A stretch of 9,778 bases of DNA. Source: an uncultured Phascolarctobacterium sp. (lineage in GTDB: Bacteria > Bacillota > Negativicutes > Acidaminococcales > Acidaminococcaceae). Below are positions 1 through 6,955 of the stretch, piece by piece. Numbering within the stretch: position 1 is the first letter of the stretch; each line of letters begins with the position of its first letter. Below the pieces are notes generated by a model. The model was not told the DNA's origin, did not search any database, and saw only the letters and a list, made by a program, of their open reading frames with translations. The stretch is taken from assembly GCF_905212365.1 (NCBI RefSeq), contig NZ_CAJMEH010000071.1:1-9778 (forward strand), read 5' to 3'. The position numbers were made by a program, and so were the translations under genes.

Positions 1-881
1 GGGCTTTGCTGCCGCTGCGGGCGGCTAACGCGCATAAGGGCGACGCCGGACGTGTGCTGATCTGCGCAGGCAGCCCCGGCTATACGGGGGCTGCGGCCTT
101 GTGCGGCAATGCGGCGGTGAAGGCCGGAGCGGGATTGGTATCGCTGCTGACGCCCCTCAGCAGCCGCGAGGTTTTGGCGGTGAAGCTGACGGAGGTTATG
201 GTGCATGGCCTGCTGGAGCGCATGCCGGGCGTTTTGGGCGGCGGCGCGGCTAACGATGTGCTGCAGCGTTCGCAGAACGCCGACGTGCTGGCGTTAGGGC
301 CGGGGCTGGGCGTGTCCGAAAGCACGCAGCAGGCTGTGCGCGATATTTTGACGAAGGCCGAGCTGCCTGTGGTCATCGACGCCGACGCTTTAACTGCTTT
401 GCAGGGACATACCGAGATGCTGGCGCAGATGCAGTCGCCTAAGGCGCTGACGCCGCACCCCGGCGAGATGGCGCGGCTGACGGGCTTGGCGGTGGAGGAC
501 ATTGACCGCGACAGAATGCAAGTAGCCGCGAAATATGCGAAGGAGTGGCAGGCTGTACTGGTATTGAAGGGCGCGCCGACCGTTATCGGCTGCCCGGACG
601 GCACGGTATACGTGAACAGCACTGGCAGCAGCGCTTTGGCTACCGGCGGCAGCGGCGACGTGCTGACGGGGATTATTGCGGCTTTGGCAGCGCAGGGAAT
701 TACCTTGCAGGAGGCTGCCGTTTGCGGCGTTTACCTGCACGGCTTGGCAGGCACGCTGGCCTGCGGCGATGTGGGCCTGGCGGCGGGCGAAATCGCCGCG
801 CATTTAGGCGAGGCAAGGCGGCAGGCGCTGGCTGAAATATCTGTTGGGGTTTACAATACGGGCTTAATAATGATAAAATAA
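1..881 (+). CDS. nnrD: ADP-dependent (S)-NAD(P)H-hydrate dehydratase domain, 5'-truncated by window edge
   Basis: Repairs hydrated NADH/NADPH (NADHX/NADPHX) in the cytoplasm by nucleotide-dependent dehydration. The reading frame is open to the left edge, so the beginning is missing. In many bacteria this domain is the C-terminal half of a bifunctional Nnr protein with an N-terminal epimerase; that part is not visible. Counting from the TTG at 6, family hallmarks appear in order: HKGDAGRVLICAGSPGYTGAA (residues 10-30), GPGLG (98-102), IDADAL (124-129), TPHPGE (149-154) and the nucleotide-binding/catalytic GGSGDVLTG (214-222, with D218 the probable catalytic Asp). The TTG at 6 is probably an internal Leu codon, because the HKG motif normally follows more sequence. 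The stop is TAA at 879-881. The next gene starts about 45 bp later, so co-transcription is likely. The family assignment is firm; only the full length is uncertain. Confidence 0.93.
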   Translation, partial: ALLPLRAANAHKGDAGRVLICAGSPGYTGAAALCGNAAVKAGAGLVSLLTPLSSREVLAVKLTEVMVHGLLERMPGVLGGGAANDVLQRSQNADVLALGPGLGVSESTQQAVRDILTKAELPVVIDADALTALQGHTEMLAQMQSPKALTPHPGEMARLTGLAVEDIDRDRMQVAAKYAKEWQAVLVLKGAPTVIGCPDGTVYVNSTGSSALATGGSGDVLTGIIAALAAQGITLQEAAVCGVYLHGLAGTLACGDVGLAAGEIAAHLGEARRQALAEISVGVYNTGLIMIK

Positions 882-914
882 AATATTAAAGCTTTTCGAT
901 AAAATAAGGTTGGC

Positions 915-929
915 GAGGTGATATTCTTG
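915..929 (+). promoter_or_regulatory. Shine-Dalgarno deciding the amidase start
   Basis: GAGGTGAT at 915-922 matches the extended anti-Shine-Dalgarno complement and sits 4 nt before a TTG at 927 (8 nt from the end of GAGG). The GTG at 918, which gives the longest frame, lies inside this motif and has only a weaker TAAGG (905-909) in front. TTG 927 is therefore the better start. It gives a protein beginning MRKIFLLVLL, a standard signal-peptide opening. Confidence 0.55.
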
Positions 930-2213
930 CGCAAAATATTTTTGCTGGTGCTGCTGTGCTGCTGTCTGCTGTTGACAGCTCTGGCGGAAGCGGCGCAGGT
1001 GACTGATGTAAAATGGGGCGTGGATAAGGATAATGTTTTGCGTTTTGTTGTGGACGCGACCGATTCCGCAGGCTACGCCGTGGAGCTGGAAGACGGATTG
1101 CTCAAACTAACGGTGAACGCTAAGGCCGACGCCGGAGCGCTTAAAATAAGCAAGATAAAGAGCGCCGTCGCCGACAGTATGCAGGTCGTGGCTAACGGCA
1201 GCAATACTGTGGTGCGCGTGCCCTTGAAGATGCGCATTACGAGCGGCGACTATAAGGCTTTTACGTTAAAGAAGGACCCTGTGACGAAACGTCCCTTTCG
1301 CGTGGTTCTGGACATAACGGCGGCTAAAACGGCAGCGCCGTCGGTAACGGTTCCGGCTGCCGGTACAGCCACTACCGCGCCGGTAGTCGGCAATAAGCCG
1401 GTGGTAAGCAATACGCCTACCAAGGGCGGCACGACAGCCACCGCGACGGTAAAGGAAACGCCGCAGCCGGCGGTGAAGTCTGACAGTAAAAAAGATACAG
1501 TGGTCAAGACGGACAGTAAAAAAGACACGTCCAAGAATAATAAAAAACAGGACGATAAGAAGCAGACCGCCCAAACTGCAAGTACTAAGGATAATAAGGG
1601 CGCTGCGGAGGTCAAGGGCAGCGGTAAATTTCGCACTAGCGGCGGCTTGAAGGATAAGATTATTACTCTGGACGCCGGACATGGCGGCAGCGACCCAGGA
1701 GCCATCGGCGCTAAGGGTACCAAAGAAAAGACGATTACTCTGGCCATTACCTTGAAGGTGCAGGAGCTTTTGAAGAAGAAGGGCGCGAAGGTTTATATGA
1801 CCCGTACCAAGGACGTGGACGTTTACGGCCCTAACGCCAGCGATAAGGACGAGCTGCAGGCGCGCGTCAACGTGGCGGAAAAATATAATTCCGATTTGTT
1901 CCTGAGCCTGCATATCAATTCGTCGGTTAATAAGAGCGTCGGCGGTTTTTCCACATACTATTATCCTAAGACGAACCACGACCTGCGCATCGCGCAAGCC
2001 GTGCAGAAGCAGCTGACGGATAATTTCGGCGTGGACGATTTGGGCGTGCGCCAGGCTAATTTCTATGTGGTGAAGCGGTGCAGTATGCCGGCCGCTTTGC
2101 TGGAGATGTGCTTTATCAGCAATCCCAAGGAAGAAACGCTGATGCAGAGCAACTGGTTCCAGAAAAAAACTGCGTCGATGATTGTCGCAGGTATTGAAAA
2201 GTATTTTGCATAA
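927..2213 (+). CDS. Secreted N-acetylmuramoyl-L-alanine amidase (AMIN + Amidase_3)
   Basis: Zinc amidase that cleaves the bond between MurNAc and L-Ala of peptidoglycan, outside the cytoplasmic membrane. From the GTG at 918 the frame is 431 aa; the preferred TTG start at 927 makes it 428 aa. Residue numbers here use the 431-aa frame. There is a hydrophobic signal peptide (about 4-24, probable cleavage after AEA), an AMIN-like beta domain (about 26-138), a low-complexity Thr/Ala/Pro then Lys/Asp/Ser linker (about 140-235) and an Amidase_3 catalytic domain (about 247-430). The expected zinc ligands and catalytic residue are present: H255 (DAGHGG), E270, H332 (SLHIN) and E396 (LLEMCF). AMIN domains usually target such enzymes to the cell envelope or septum. 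The very basic linker could bind anionic wall or membrane polymers (inference). It resembles CwlD/AmiC-type enzymes, but a specific role (division or sporulation) cannot be assigned. A GerMN gene follows 15 bp downstream. Confidence 0.93.
   Translation: MRKIFLLVLLCCCLLLTALAEAAQVTDVKWGVDKDNVLRFVVDATDSAGYAVELEDGLLKLTVNAKADAGALKISKIKSAVADSMQVVANGSNTVVRVPLKMRITSGDYKAFTLKKDPVTKRPFRVVLDITAAKTAAPSVTVPAAGTATTAPVVGNKPVVSNTPTKGGTTATATVKETPQPAVKSDSKKDTVVKTDSKKDTSKNNKKQDDKKQTAQTASTKDNKGAAEVKGSGKFRTSGGLKDKIITLDAGHGGSDPGAIGAKGTKEKTITLAITLKVQELLKKKGAKVYMTRTKDVDVYGPNASDKDELQARVNVAEKYNSDLFLSLHINSSVNKSVGGFSTYYYPKTNHDLRIAQAVQKQLTDNFGVDDLGVRQANFYVVKRCSMPAALLEMCFISNPKEETLMQSNWFQKKTASMIVAGIEKYFA
1482..1525 (+). 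repeat. 14-bp direct repeat in the amidase linker
   Basis: GACAGTAAAAAAGA occurs at 1482-1495 and again at 1512-1525, a 30-bp period. Each copy encodes the same DSKKD stretch, so the lysine-rich linker has an internal duplication. The A6 runs make it a plausible site for length change by slippage or recombination. Confidence 0.8.
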
Positions 2214-2228
2214 ACGGAGGCAGTATCG

Positions 2229-2765
2229 ATGAAAAAATTATTTTTAGTAATGCTGCTTGTGTTTGCAGTAATTAACAGCGGCTGCTTTGGCGACGAACCT
2301 AAGCGGCAGGTACGGCCTGTTGCGCCGGTGCAGCAGGAAGTAAAGCAGATTAGCTTTGTGGTTTACCGTGCGGCGGCTGACGGCAGCGAAAAGCTGCTGC
2401 CGGAAAAAATTACGATGCAGGATAACGGCAAGACTTTGCCGGAAAACGCGCTGAACGCTTTGGTAAGCATCAAACCGCAGGACGCGCGCATGGACGACGT
2501 AGTGCCCATCGGCACGAAGGTTTTGAGCTTGAAAATCGACGCGGACGGCACGGCTTACGCCGATTTTTCCAAGGAATTAGCGAAGAGGTCTTACGGGTCT
2601 TATAACGAGATGATGCTGTGCTACGCCATTGCCAATACGCTGACGGAATTTCCGGAGATTCAGCGGGTGCAGATTATGGTGGAGGGCAAGAAGGTTGTGT
2701 CCCTGAGCGGGCATATGGATTTGGAGGACCCTTTGACGAGAAACGAGAGCTTGCTCAATAAATAA
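2229..2765 (+). CDS. GerMN-domain exported protein, probable lipoprotein
   Basis: Protein of 178 aa with a short hydrophobic N-terminus (MKKLFLVMLLVFAVINSGC) and a GerMN-type domain at about 40-165, with sequence around VLSLKIDADGTAYADFSKEL and the distal EIQRVQIMVEGKKV. The same domain is found in the Bacillus germination lipoprotein GerM and in many non-sporulating Firmicutes, where it goes with cell-wall enzymes. A Cys at 19 preceded by Ser-Gly suggests lipidation. The -3 position is Asn rather than the usual Leu/Val/Ile, so the lipobox is imperfect and simple secretion is possible. GGAGG at 2216-2220, 8 nt before the ATG, supports the start. Its place 15 bp after the amidase gene suggests an accessory role at the envelope (inference). 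No enzymatic activity is expected. Confidence 0.85.
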   Translation: MKKLFLVMLLVFAVINSGCFGDEPKRQVRPVAPVQQEVKQISFVVYRAAADGSEKLLPEKITMQDNGKTLPENALNALVSIKPQDARMDDVVPIGTKVLSLKIDADGTAYADFSKELAKRSYGSYNEMMLCYAIANTLTEFPEIQRVQIMVEGKKVVSLSGHMDLEDPLTRNESLLNK

Positions 2766-2782
2766 GCGCGGGGAGAGATAGT

Positions 2783-3256
2783 ATGCAGGTGTATTTAAAA
2801 GACGCGGCGGCTACGGAGTCGCTGGGCTATCTGCTCGGCAAGCACGCCGCTTCCGGCGACGTTTATTGCCTGAACGGCGATTTGGGCGCGGGCAAAACGC
2901 TGCTCAGCCGCGGCGTGGCGCAGGCCTTGGGCGCGCCGCCGGAGGATGTGATCAGCCCCACCTTTGCTATTATGAATGTGTACCGGGGACGGGAGCTGGA
3001 GGTGCATCATTTTGATTTGTACCGTTTGAACCGCCCGGAGGAGCTGGAAGATATCGGCTTTGACGAATATGCGGGCGGCGAGGGCGTAACGCTTATCGAA
3101 TGGGCGGATTTATTTGCCGGACAGCTGCCGGAGGAATATTTAAAAATTGAGCTGCGCCGCGAGGGCGCAGGACGCAGGGCTATGCTGACGCCCTGCGGGC
3201 AGCGTTACGAAGCGCTGCTGAAGGAGGTAAAGCAGGATGCTGACTTTAGCTATTGA
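2783..3256 (+). CDS. tsaE: tRNA t6A biosynthesis ATPase TsaE
   Basis: P-loop ATPase of 157 aa, the usual length, that drives the TsaBD complex in making N6-threonylcarbamoyladenosine at position 37 of ANN-decoding tRNAs. It has a Walker A motif GDLGAGKT (residues 32-39, K38/T39), the family-specific ISPTF segment (57-61), HFDLYRL with D78, and IEWADL (105-110) with the conserved Glu/Trp. GGGGAGAG at 2770-2777 is the ribosome binding site. The 3' end overlaps tsaB by 20 bp, so translational coupling is likely. No odd features were seen. Confidence 0.96.
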   Translation: MQVYLKDAAATESLGYLLGKHAASGDVYCLNGDLGAGKTLLSRGVAQALGAPPEDVISPTFAIMNVYRGRELEVHHFDLYRLNRPEELEDIGFDEYAGGEGVTLIEWADLFAGQLPEEYLKIELRREGAGRRAMLTPCGQRYEALLKEVKQDADFSY

Positions 3257-3929
3257 TACGGCGACCAAGGTTTGCACGGCGGCTTTATGCCGCGAGCGGG
3301 AGCTGTTGGCTGAATATACGATTAATATGGGCATGACTCATTCCGAGGGCCTGCTGCCGCAGCTGGAGCAGCTGCTGGCGCGCACGGGCACGGCTAAAAA
3401 GGATATTGGTTTGCTGGCTGTCAGCATGGGGCCGGGTTCCTTTACGGGGCTGCGCATCGGGCTGGCAACGGCGGAGGCCATGGCCTACAGCTGGCAGTGC
3501 TGCCTGCATGGCGTGGATACGCTGAAGGCACTGGCTTATAACGTGCCCTTGGAGGGCATGGTGCTGTCGCCGGTTTTGGACGCGCAGAAGGGTAATTTTT
3601 ATCAGGCGCTTTATCGTTGGCAGAACGGCAGCCTGCAGGAGCTGGAGCCGGTGCAGGTAGTCAGCGGCGGCAGGGCACTGGAGCGTATTGCTTTGAAGGG
3701 AAGCCCGGCGTTGCTGCTTGGCGAATGCGGCCGTTTAGTACAAAAGGGCTTGCCCGAAGGGGTGCAGGCCGCGCCGCAGGCTTTGCGGATGCCGCGGGCC
3801 GGCTCGGTGGCTTTGGCAGCGCTTGACGAGTTCGACCCGGAGGCGGATAAAAGAATTTTTGGCTTGGAGCCGTACTATATCAGAAGATCAGAGGCAGAGG
3901 AATTGTGGGAGAAGAAACAGCAGCAATAA
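3237..3929 (+). CDS. tsaB: tRNA t6A biosynthesis scaffold protein TsaB
   Basis: Inactive ASKHA-fold paralogue of TsaD, 230 aa, that dimerises with TsaD and recruits TsaE for threonylcarbamoyl transfer to tRNA. Diagnostic segments are LAIDTAT (4-10), THSEGLLPQL (34-43), the highly conserved GPGSFTGLRIG (65-75) and VLDAQKGNFYQALY in the middle. The C-terminus ends in the typical EPYYIRRSEAEELW. AAGGAGGT at 3221-3228, 8 nt before the ATG and inside the end of tsaE, sets the start. It overlaps tsaE by 20 bp and rimI by 25 bp, which fits coupled expression of the complex. Confidence 0.95.
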   Translation: MLTLAIDTATKVCTAALCRERELLAEYTINMGMTHSEGLLPQLEQLLARTGTAKKDIGLLAVSMGPGSFTGLRIGLATAEAMAYSWQCCLHGVDTLKALAYNVPLEGMVLSPVLDAQKGNFYQALYRWQNGSLQELEPVQVVSGGRALERIALKGSPALLLGECGRLVQKGLPEGVQAAPQALRMPRAGSVALAALDEFDPEADKRIFGLEPYYIRRSEAEELWEKKQQQ

Positions 3930-4378
3930 GCTTTAGGCCGTTGGCAGCGGCAGATCTTCCGGCAGTTGTTGCGATTGAGGCGGAAGCCTTTTACGACGCC
4001 TGGAACGAAAATATGCTGCTGAACGAGCTGAATAACAGCTTGTCTACATATTTGGCCATGGAATGCGAAGGACGCCTGGTGGGCTACGCAGGCTTTTGGC
4101 TGGTGGCCGGGGAAGCGCAGATCACTCGTGTGGCGGTGGCGCAGGCTGCAAGAGGCCAGGGCTATGGTACGCGGCTGACGGCGGCGCTGGTAAGCAAGGC
4201 CTGGGAGCTGGGCGCGGAAGCCGTTACGCTGGAGGTACGCGAAAGCAATTTAGCAGCGCAGAAGGCTTATCTTACCTGTGGCTTTGCCAGCGAAGGCATT
4301 AGGCCGCATTATTACGAGGATAATCACGAAAACGCGGTGATTATGTGGCTGTATAAGGAAGGTGCGCGTCATGGCTGA
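3905..4378 (+). CDS. rimI: Ribosomal-protein-S18-alanine N-acetyltransferase-like GNAT protein
   Basis: GNAT-fold acetyltransferase of 157 aa. The RimI family N-terminally acetylates ribosomal protein S18 and sometimes other proteins. The acetyl-CoA pyrophosphate loop RGQGYG (83-88) follows ITRVAVAQ. The C-terminal half has LEVRESNLAAQKAYLTCGF and then RPHYYEDNHENAVIMWL, the typical RimI end with conserved Glu in LEVR and tyrosines. The start is GTG at 3905 with a weak, close ribosome binding site (AGAGGA, about 3 nt away). Translation probably relies on coupling from tsaB, which it overlaps by 25 bp. It lies between tsaB and tsaD, the standard position for rimI, and ends 8 bp into tsaD. Confidence 0.92.
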   Translation: MGEETAAISFRPLAAADLPAVVAIEAEAFYDAWNENMLLNELNNSLSTYLAMECEGRLVGYAGFWLVAGEAQITRVAVAQAARGQGYGTRLTAALVSKAWELGAEAVTLEVRESNLAAQKAYLTCGFASEGIRPHYYEDNHENAVIMWLYKEGARHG

Positions 4379-5402
4379 GGTGCTTAAGCAGGAAAAGGAT
4401 ATTTATATATTGGGAATCGAAAGCAGCTGCGACGAAACCGCGGCGGCAGTAGTGAAAAACGGCCGCGAGGTGTTGAGTAATATCATTTCGTCCCAAATCG
4501 TAATTCATCGGAAGTTTGGCGGCGTTGTACCGGAAATAGCTTCCCGCAAGCATATTGAAAATATTATGCCCGTTATCGACGAGGCTTTGAGCCGGGCGCA
4601 GGTATCCATGGAGCAAATAGACGCTGTGGCAGTTACCTATGGCCCCGGCCTGGTAGGCGCTTTGCTGGTGGGCTTGTCGGCGGCGAAGGCGCTGGCCTGG
4701 GCTGCGGATAAGCCCTTAATCGGCGTCAACCATTTAGAGGGGCATGTTTTTGCCAATTTTTTGACCGATGCGGAGCTGAAGCCGCCCTTTATGGCTTTAG
4801 TAGTCAGCGGCGGGCATACGGCTCTGCTCAAGGTTACGGGCTATAACAGCTTTGAGCTGATGGGGCAGACCCGCGACGACGCTGCGGGCGAAGCCTTTGA
4901 CAAGATTGCCCGCGTTATGGGGCTGCCATATCCCGGAGGGCCGGAAATAGAGCGCCTGGCCTTGAACGGCAGCGACGCGGCGATGCAGTTCCCGCTGGCG
5001 CATCTGGACAAGCCCTATGAATTCAGCTTCAGCGGGCTCAAATCCGCCGTTATTAATTATTTGCACAATCAGGAGCAGGCCGGCAGGCAGGTTAATCATG
5101 CCGACGTAGCCGCTTCCTTCCAGAAGGCGGTCGTGGATGCGCTGGTTAAGCAGGCGGTGCTGGCTATGCAGGCTACGGGCTATGAAAAAATCGTGCTGGC
5201 CGGCGGCGTATCCGCCAATAAAACGCTGCAAAACACGCTGGCGGCAGCAATGAAGGGCATTGGAGCCGAGCTGGTGCATCCGACGCCGATTCTGTGTACT
5301 GATAATGCGGTGATGATTGCCTGCCGCGGTTACTTTATGTATCAGGCTGGTATGCGCAGTCCACTGGATTTAAACGCTGTTCCATCGCTTAAATTGGGAT
5401 GA
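4371..5402 (+). CDS. tsaD: tRNA N6-adenosine threonylcarbamoyltransferase TsaD
   Basis: Metal-dependent ASKHA enzyme that transfers the threonylcarbamoyl group from TC-AMP to A37 of tRNA, acting with TsaB and TsaE. The protein is 343 aa from the preferred ATG at 4371, the usual length. A GTG three codons earlier (4362) is possible, but AAGGAAGG at 4355-4362 is spaced 8 nt from the ATG. Motifs seen in the 343-aa numbering are GIESSCDETAAAVV, the metal-binding HLEGH (H121, H125), the nucleotide-binding SGGHT (146-150), a later GGVSANK, and CTDNAVM with the conserved Asp near the C-terminus. It overlaps rimI by 8 bp. No terminator hairpin with a T-run was seen after it. Confidence 0.96.
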   Translation: MAEVLKQEKDIYILGIESSCDETAAAVVKNGREVLSNIISSQIVIHRKFGGVVPEIASRKHIENIMPVIDEALSRAQVSMEQIDAVAVTYGPGLVGALLVGLSAAKALAWAADKPLIGVNHLEGHVFANFLTDAELKPPFMALVVSGGHTALLKVTGYNSFELMGQTRDDAAGEAFDKIARVMGLPYPGGPEIERLALNGSDAAMQFPLAHLDKPYEFSFSGLKSAVINYLHNQEQAGRQVNHADVAASFQKAVVDALVKQAVLAMQATGYEKIVLAGGVSANKTLQNTLAAAMKGIGAELVHPTPILCTDNAVMIACRGYFMYQAGMRSPLDLNAVPSLKLG

Positions 5403-5417
5403 ACAAATATCCAACAG

Positions 5418-5447
5418 AGTGCATAAGCCTGTGGATATTGTGGATAG
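5418..5447 (+). repeat. DnaA-box repeat unit, copy 1
   Basis: Thirty-bp unit with three 9-mers in the same orientation that resemble the reverse complement of the DnaA box (TTATNCACA): AGTGCATAA (5418-5426, one mismatch), TGTGGATAT (5430-5438, one mismatch) and TGTGGATAG (5439-5447, one mismatch; abuts the previous box). It is identical to copy 2 (5482-5511) at 25 of 30 positions. Confidence 0.75.
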
Positions 5448-5460
5448 CTTGGCTAAAACG

Positions 5461-5472
5461 GCCTGTACAGGC
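5461..5472. repeat. Perfect 12-bp palindrome between the DnaA-box units
   Basis: GCCTGTACAGGC reads the same on both strands. Its centre (5466.5) is about 2 bp from the midpoint of the two flanking 30-bp units. It could be a binding site for a dimeric regulator, or a short hairpin in the leader. No T-run follows, so it is not a terminator. Confidence 0.7.
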
Positions 5473-5481
5473 GCTAATTGC

Positions 5482-5511
5482 TGTGCATAAAGCTGTGGAT
5501 AGTGTGGATAA
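5482..5511 (+). repeat. DnaA-box repeat unit, copy 2
   Basis: Second copy of the 30-bp unit, 64 bp after the first, with the better boxes. TGTGCATAA (5482-5490) and TGTGGATAA (5503-5511) both match the reverse complement of TTATNCACA exactly. TGTGGATAG (5494-5502) has one mismatch. The spacings (12, then 9 bp) equal those in copy 1. A weaker GGTGGATTA follows at 5515-5523. The cluster lies 60 to 155 bp upstream of the sensor-kinase start, so DnaA could control that operon or be titrated here (inference). Confidence 0.78.
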
Positions 5512-5572
5512 AAGGGTGGATTAACGGCTTGCTGCTGTGGAAAGGACAGCTAAGGAGGAAAGCGGATAAACA

Positions 5573-6955
5573 ATGTTGAGCAATTTGACGGCTGAACAGA
5601 AAAACAGTTTACAAAAGATGCAGGCGGTGCTGGGGCTGGCGGCCGATTTGGCGCACAGTCAGGTGACTATTTACCTGCCCGGCGACGATAAAAAGTTTTT
5701 GAATGTTTATAAGCAGGAGCAGCCCATGACGCAGATGAGCGGCGAACGTCCCGACATGACGGGCCGCCGTGTGCGCGCTGTGGAGGAGCCGCTGGTGGCG
5801 CGCGCTTTGCAAAAGAACATGGTGCTGACGGGTAAGAAGGAATGGTCCTTAGGCGCGTTTAATTTGCTCAAGGTGTATCCGCTGCTGGATGGGCGCGGGC
5901 ATTGCTATGCTGCCGTCAGCTTTGAAACGGCAGCGCCGGACGAAATCATTCTGGCGCAGGCGATGGAGCTGTTATGCCACGCGCAGCAGTCGGCGGCGGA
6001 TAATCCCCATTATCAAAGAATGCTGCCGTCGGACGGCATTATGGTGGTGGACCCCAATAAAATGATTATAGCCGCCAATAACAGAGCGCGGCATATGTTT
6101 GATGTGATGGATATGCCGCAGGTAGTGGGCTTTCGCACTAACGACGTAGCTATTAACTGGCCGCTGGTGGGCATGGTTATGGACACGGGTACGGCGGAAA
6201 GCAAGGAGTTTACCATGCACGGTCTGCTGCTTTCCATTCGCGTGCTGCCTGTGGTGCCGCGGCCCAAGGGCGGCTGCGCTATCGTCATTTTGCAGGATAT
6301 TACGGAGCTGCGCAAAAAGGATGAGGAGCTGCTGATTAAATCGGTGGTTATTAAAGAAATTCACCATCGGGTGAAAAATAATTTACAGGCCATCACCAGC
6401 CTGCTGCGCTTGCAGCAGCGGCGCGCCCAGTGCGATGAAACGCGCCTGGTGCTGCGTGACTGTATCAGCCGCGTCAACAGCATCGCCATTGTTCACGAAT
6501 ATCTGTCTCAGCAGGATTCGGGGCTTATCGATGTGGGCAAGGCGGCTAAGGGGATTTATCAGGCCATTATGAGCAGCATGCTGGCTCCTGATTTTAAGCT
6601 GGAGGCAGATTTCAGAGCCGACGAGGTGCAGTTGCCTTCGGATAAAGCGACCAGTATCGCCCTGATTCTGAACGAGCTGCTGCAAAATGCTATCGAGCAT
6701 GCCTTTGAGCAGCGCGGCAGCGGTAAATTGCAGGTGCGCTTTGCTGAGGAAACGCAGGATTACTTGCTGTCCATTGCCGACGACGGCGTCGGCCTGCCGC
6801 CGGGCTTTCAAATAACGGGGCGCAAAAGCCTGGGGCTGAAAATTATTAAGACCATGGCAGAATCCGATTTGCAAGGATCGTTCACTTTAACGAATAGGCC
6901 TGAAGGCGGCACGCTGGCTTTAGTTAGGATTCCGAAGGAAGGTGTAGGAAAATGA
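5573..6955 (+). CDS. Soluble sensor histidine kinase, PdtaS/EutW type (partner of ANTAR regulator)
   Basis: Cytoplasmic kinase of 460 aa with no membrane segment. An N-terminal H_kinase_N/GAF-like sensor spans about 15-140, a PAS domain about 148-245 (GIMVVDPNKMIIAANNRAR; ends with ILQDITELRKKDEEL), a HisKA_2 dimerisation domain about 255-335 (KEIHHRVKNNLQAITSLLRLQ, phosphoacceptor probably H265, the His before Arg) and a HATPase_c domain about 345-457. The HATPase domain has N-box NELLQNAIEHAF (N367/N372), G1 box DDGVGLP (403-409) and SLGLKII (419-425). This layout matches mycobacterial PdtaS and enterococcal EutW, which phosphorylate ANTAR regulators. AAGGAGG at 5552-5558 is somewhat far (14 nt) from the ATG, but a TAA stop just upstream in frame (5567-5569) fixes the start. 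The stop overlaps the next gene (ATGA). The ligand is unknown: no ethanolamine or propanediol genes are nearby. Confidence 0.9.
   Translation: MLSNLTAEQKNSLQKMQAVLGLAADLAHSQVTIYLPGDDKKFLNVYKQEQPMTQMSGERPDMTGRRVRAVEEPLVARALQKNMVLTGKKEWSLGAFNLLKVYPLLDGRGHCYAAVSFETAAPDEIILAQAMELLCHAQQSAADNPHYQRMLPSDGIMVVDPNKMIIAANNRARHMFDVMDMPQVVGFRTNDVAINWPLVGMVMDTGTAESKEFTMHGLLLSIRVLPVVPRPKGGCAIVILQDITELRKKDEELLIKSVVIKEIHHRVKNNLQAITSLLRLQQRRAQCDETRLVLRDCISRVNSIAIVHEYLSQQDSGLIDVGKAAKGIYQAIMSSMLAPDFKLEADFRADEVQLPSDKATSIALILNELLQNAIEHAFEQRGSGKLQVRFAEETQDYLLSIADDGVGLPPGFQITGRKSLGLKIIKTMAESDLQGSFTLTNRPEGGTLALVRIPKEGVGK

Noticed and set aside
80..622. Long minus-strand frame opposite the dehydratase gene
   Set aside because: It is a shadow of a GC-rich real gene. 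It has no ribosome binding site, its protein is Ser/Pro/Cys-rich, and the plus frame has clear family motifs.
1250..1997. Two long minus-strand frames opposite the amidase gene
   Set aside because: They are complementary to the well-supported amidase coding frame, and their composition is artefactual (runs of Val/Leu/Ser or Arg/Leu).
4797..5279. Minus-strand 160-aa frame opposite tsaD
   Set aside because: No ribosome binding site and no recognisable domain; tsaD motifs cover the same DNA.
5403..5572. Chromosomal replication origin (oriC)
   Set aside because: Many DnaA boxes are present, but there is no AT-rich unwinding stretch, no DnaA-trio-like run, and no dnaA, dnaN, rpmH or gidA nearby. 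A titration or regulatory cluster is more likely.
5972..6874. Minus-strand frames opposite the histidine kinase
   Set aside because: Shadows rich in His/Gln/Arg. The kinase has all catalytic boxes on the plus strand.
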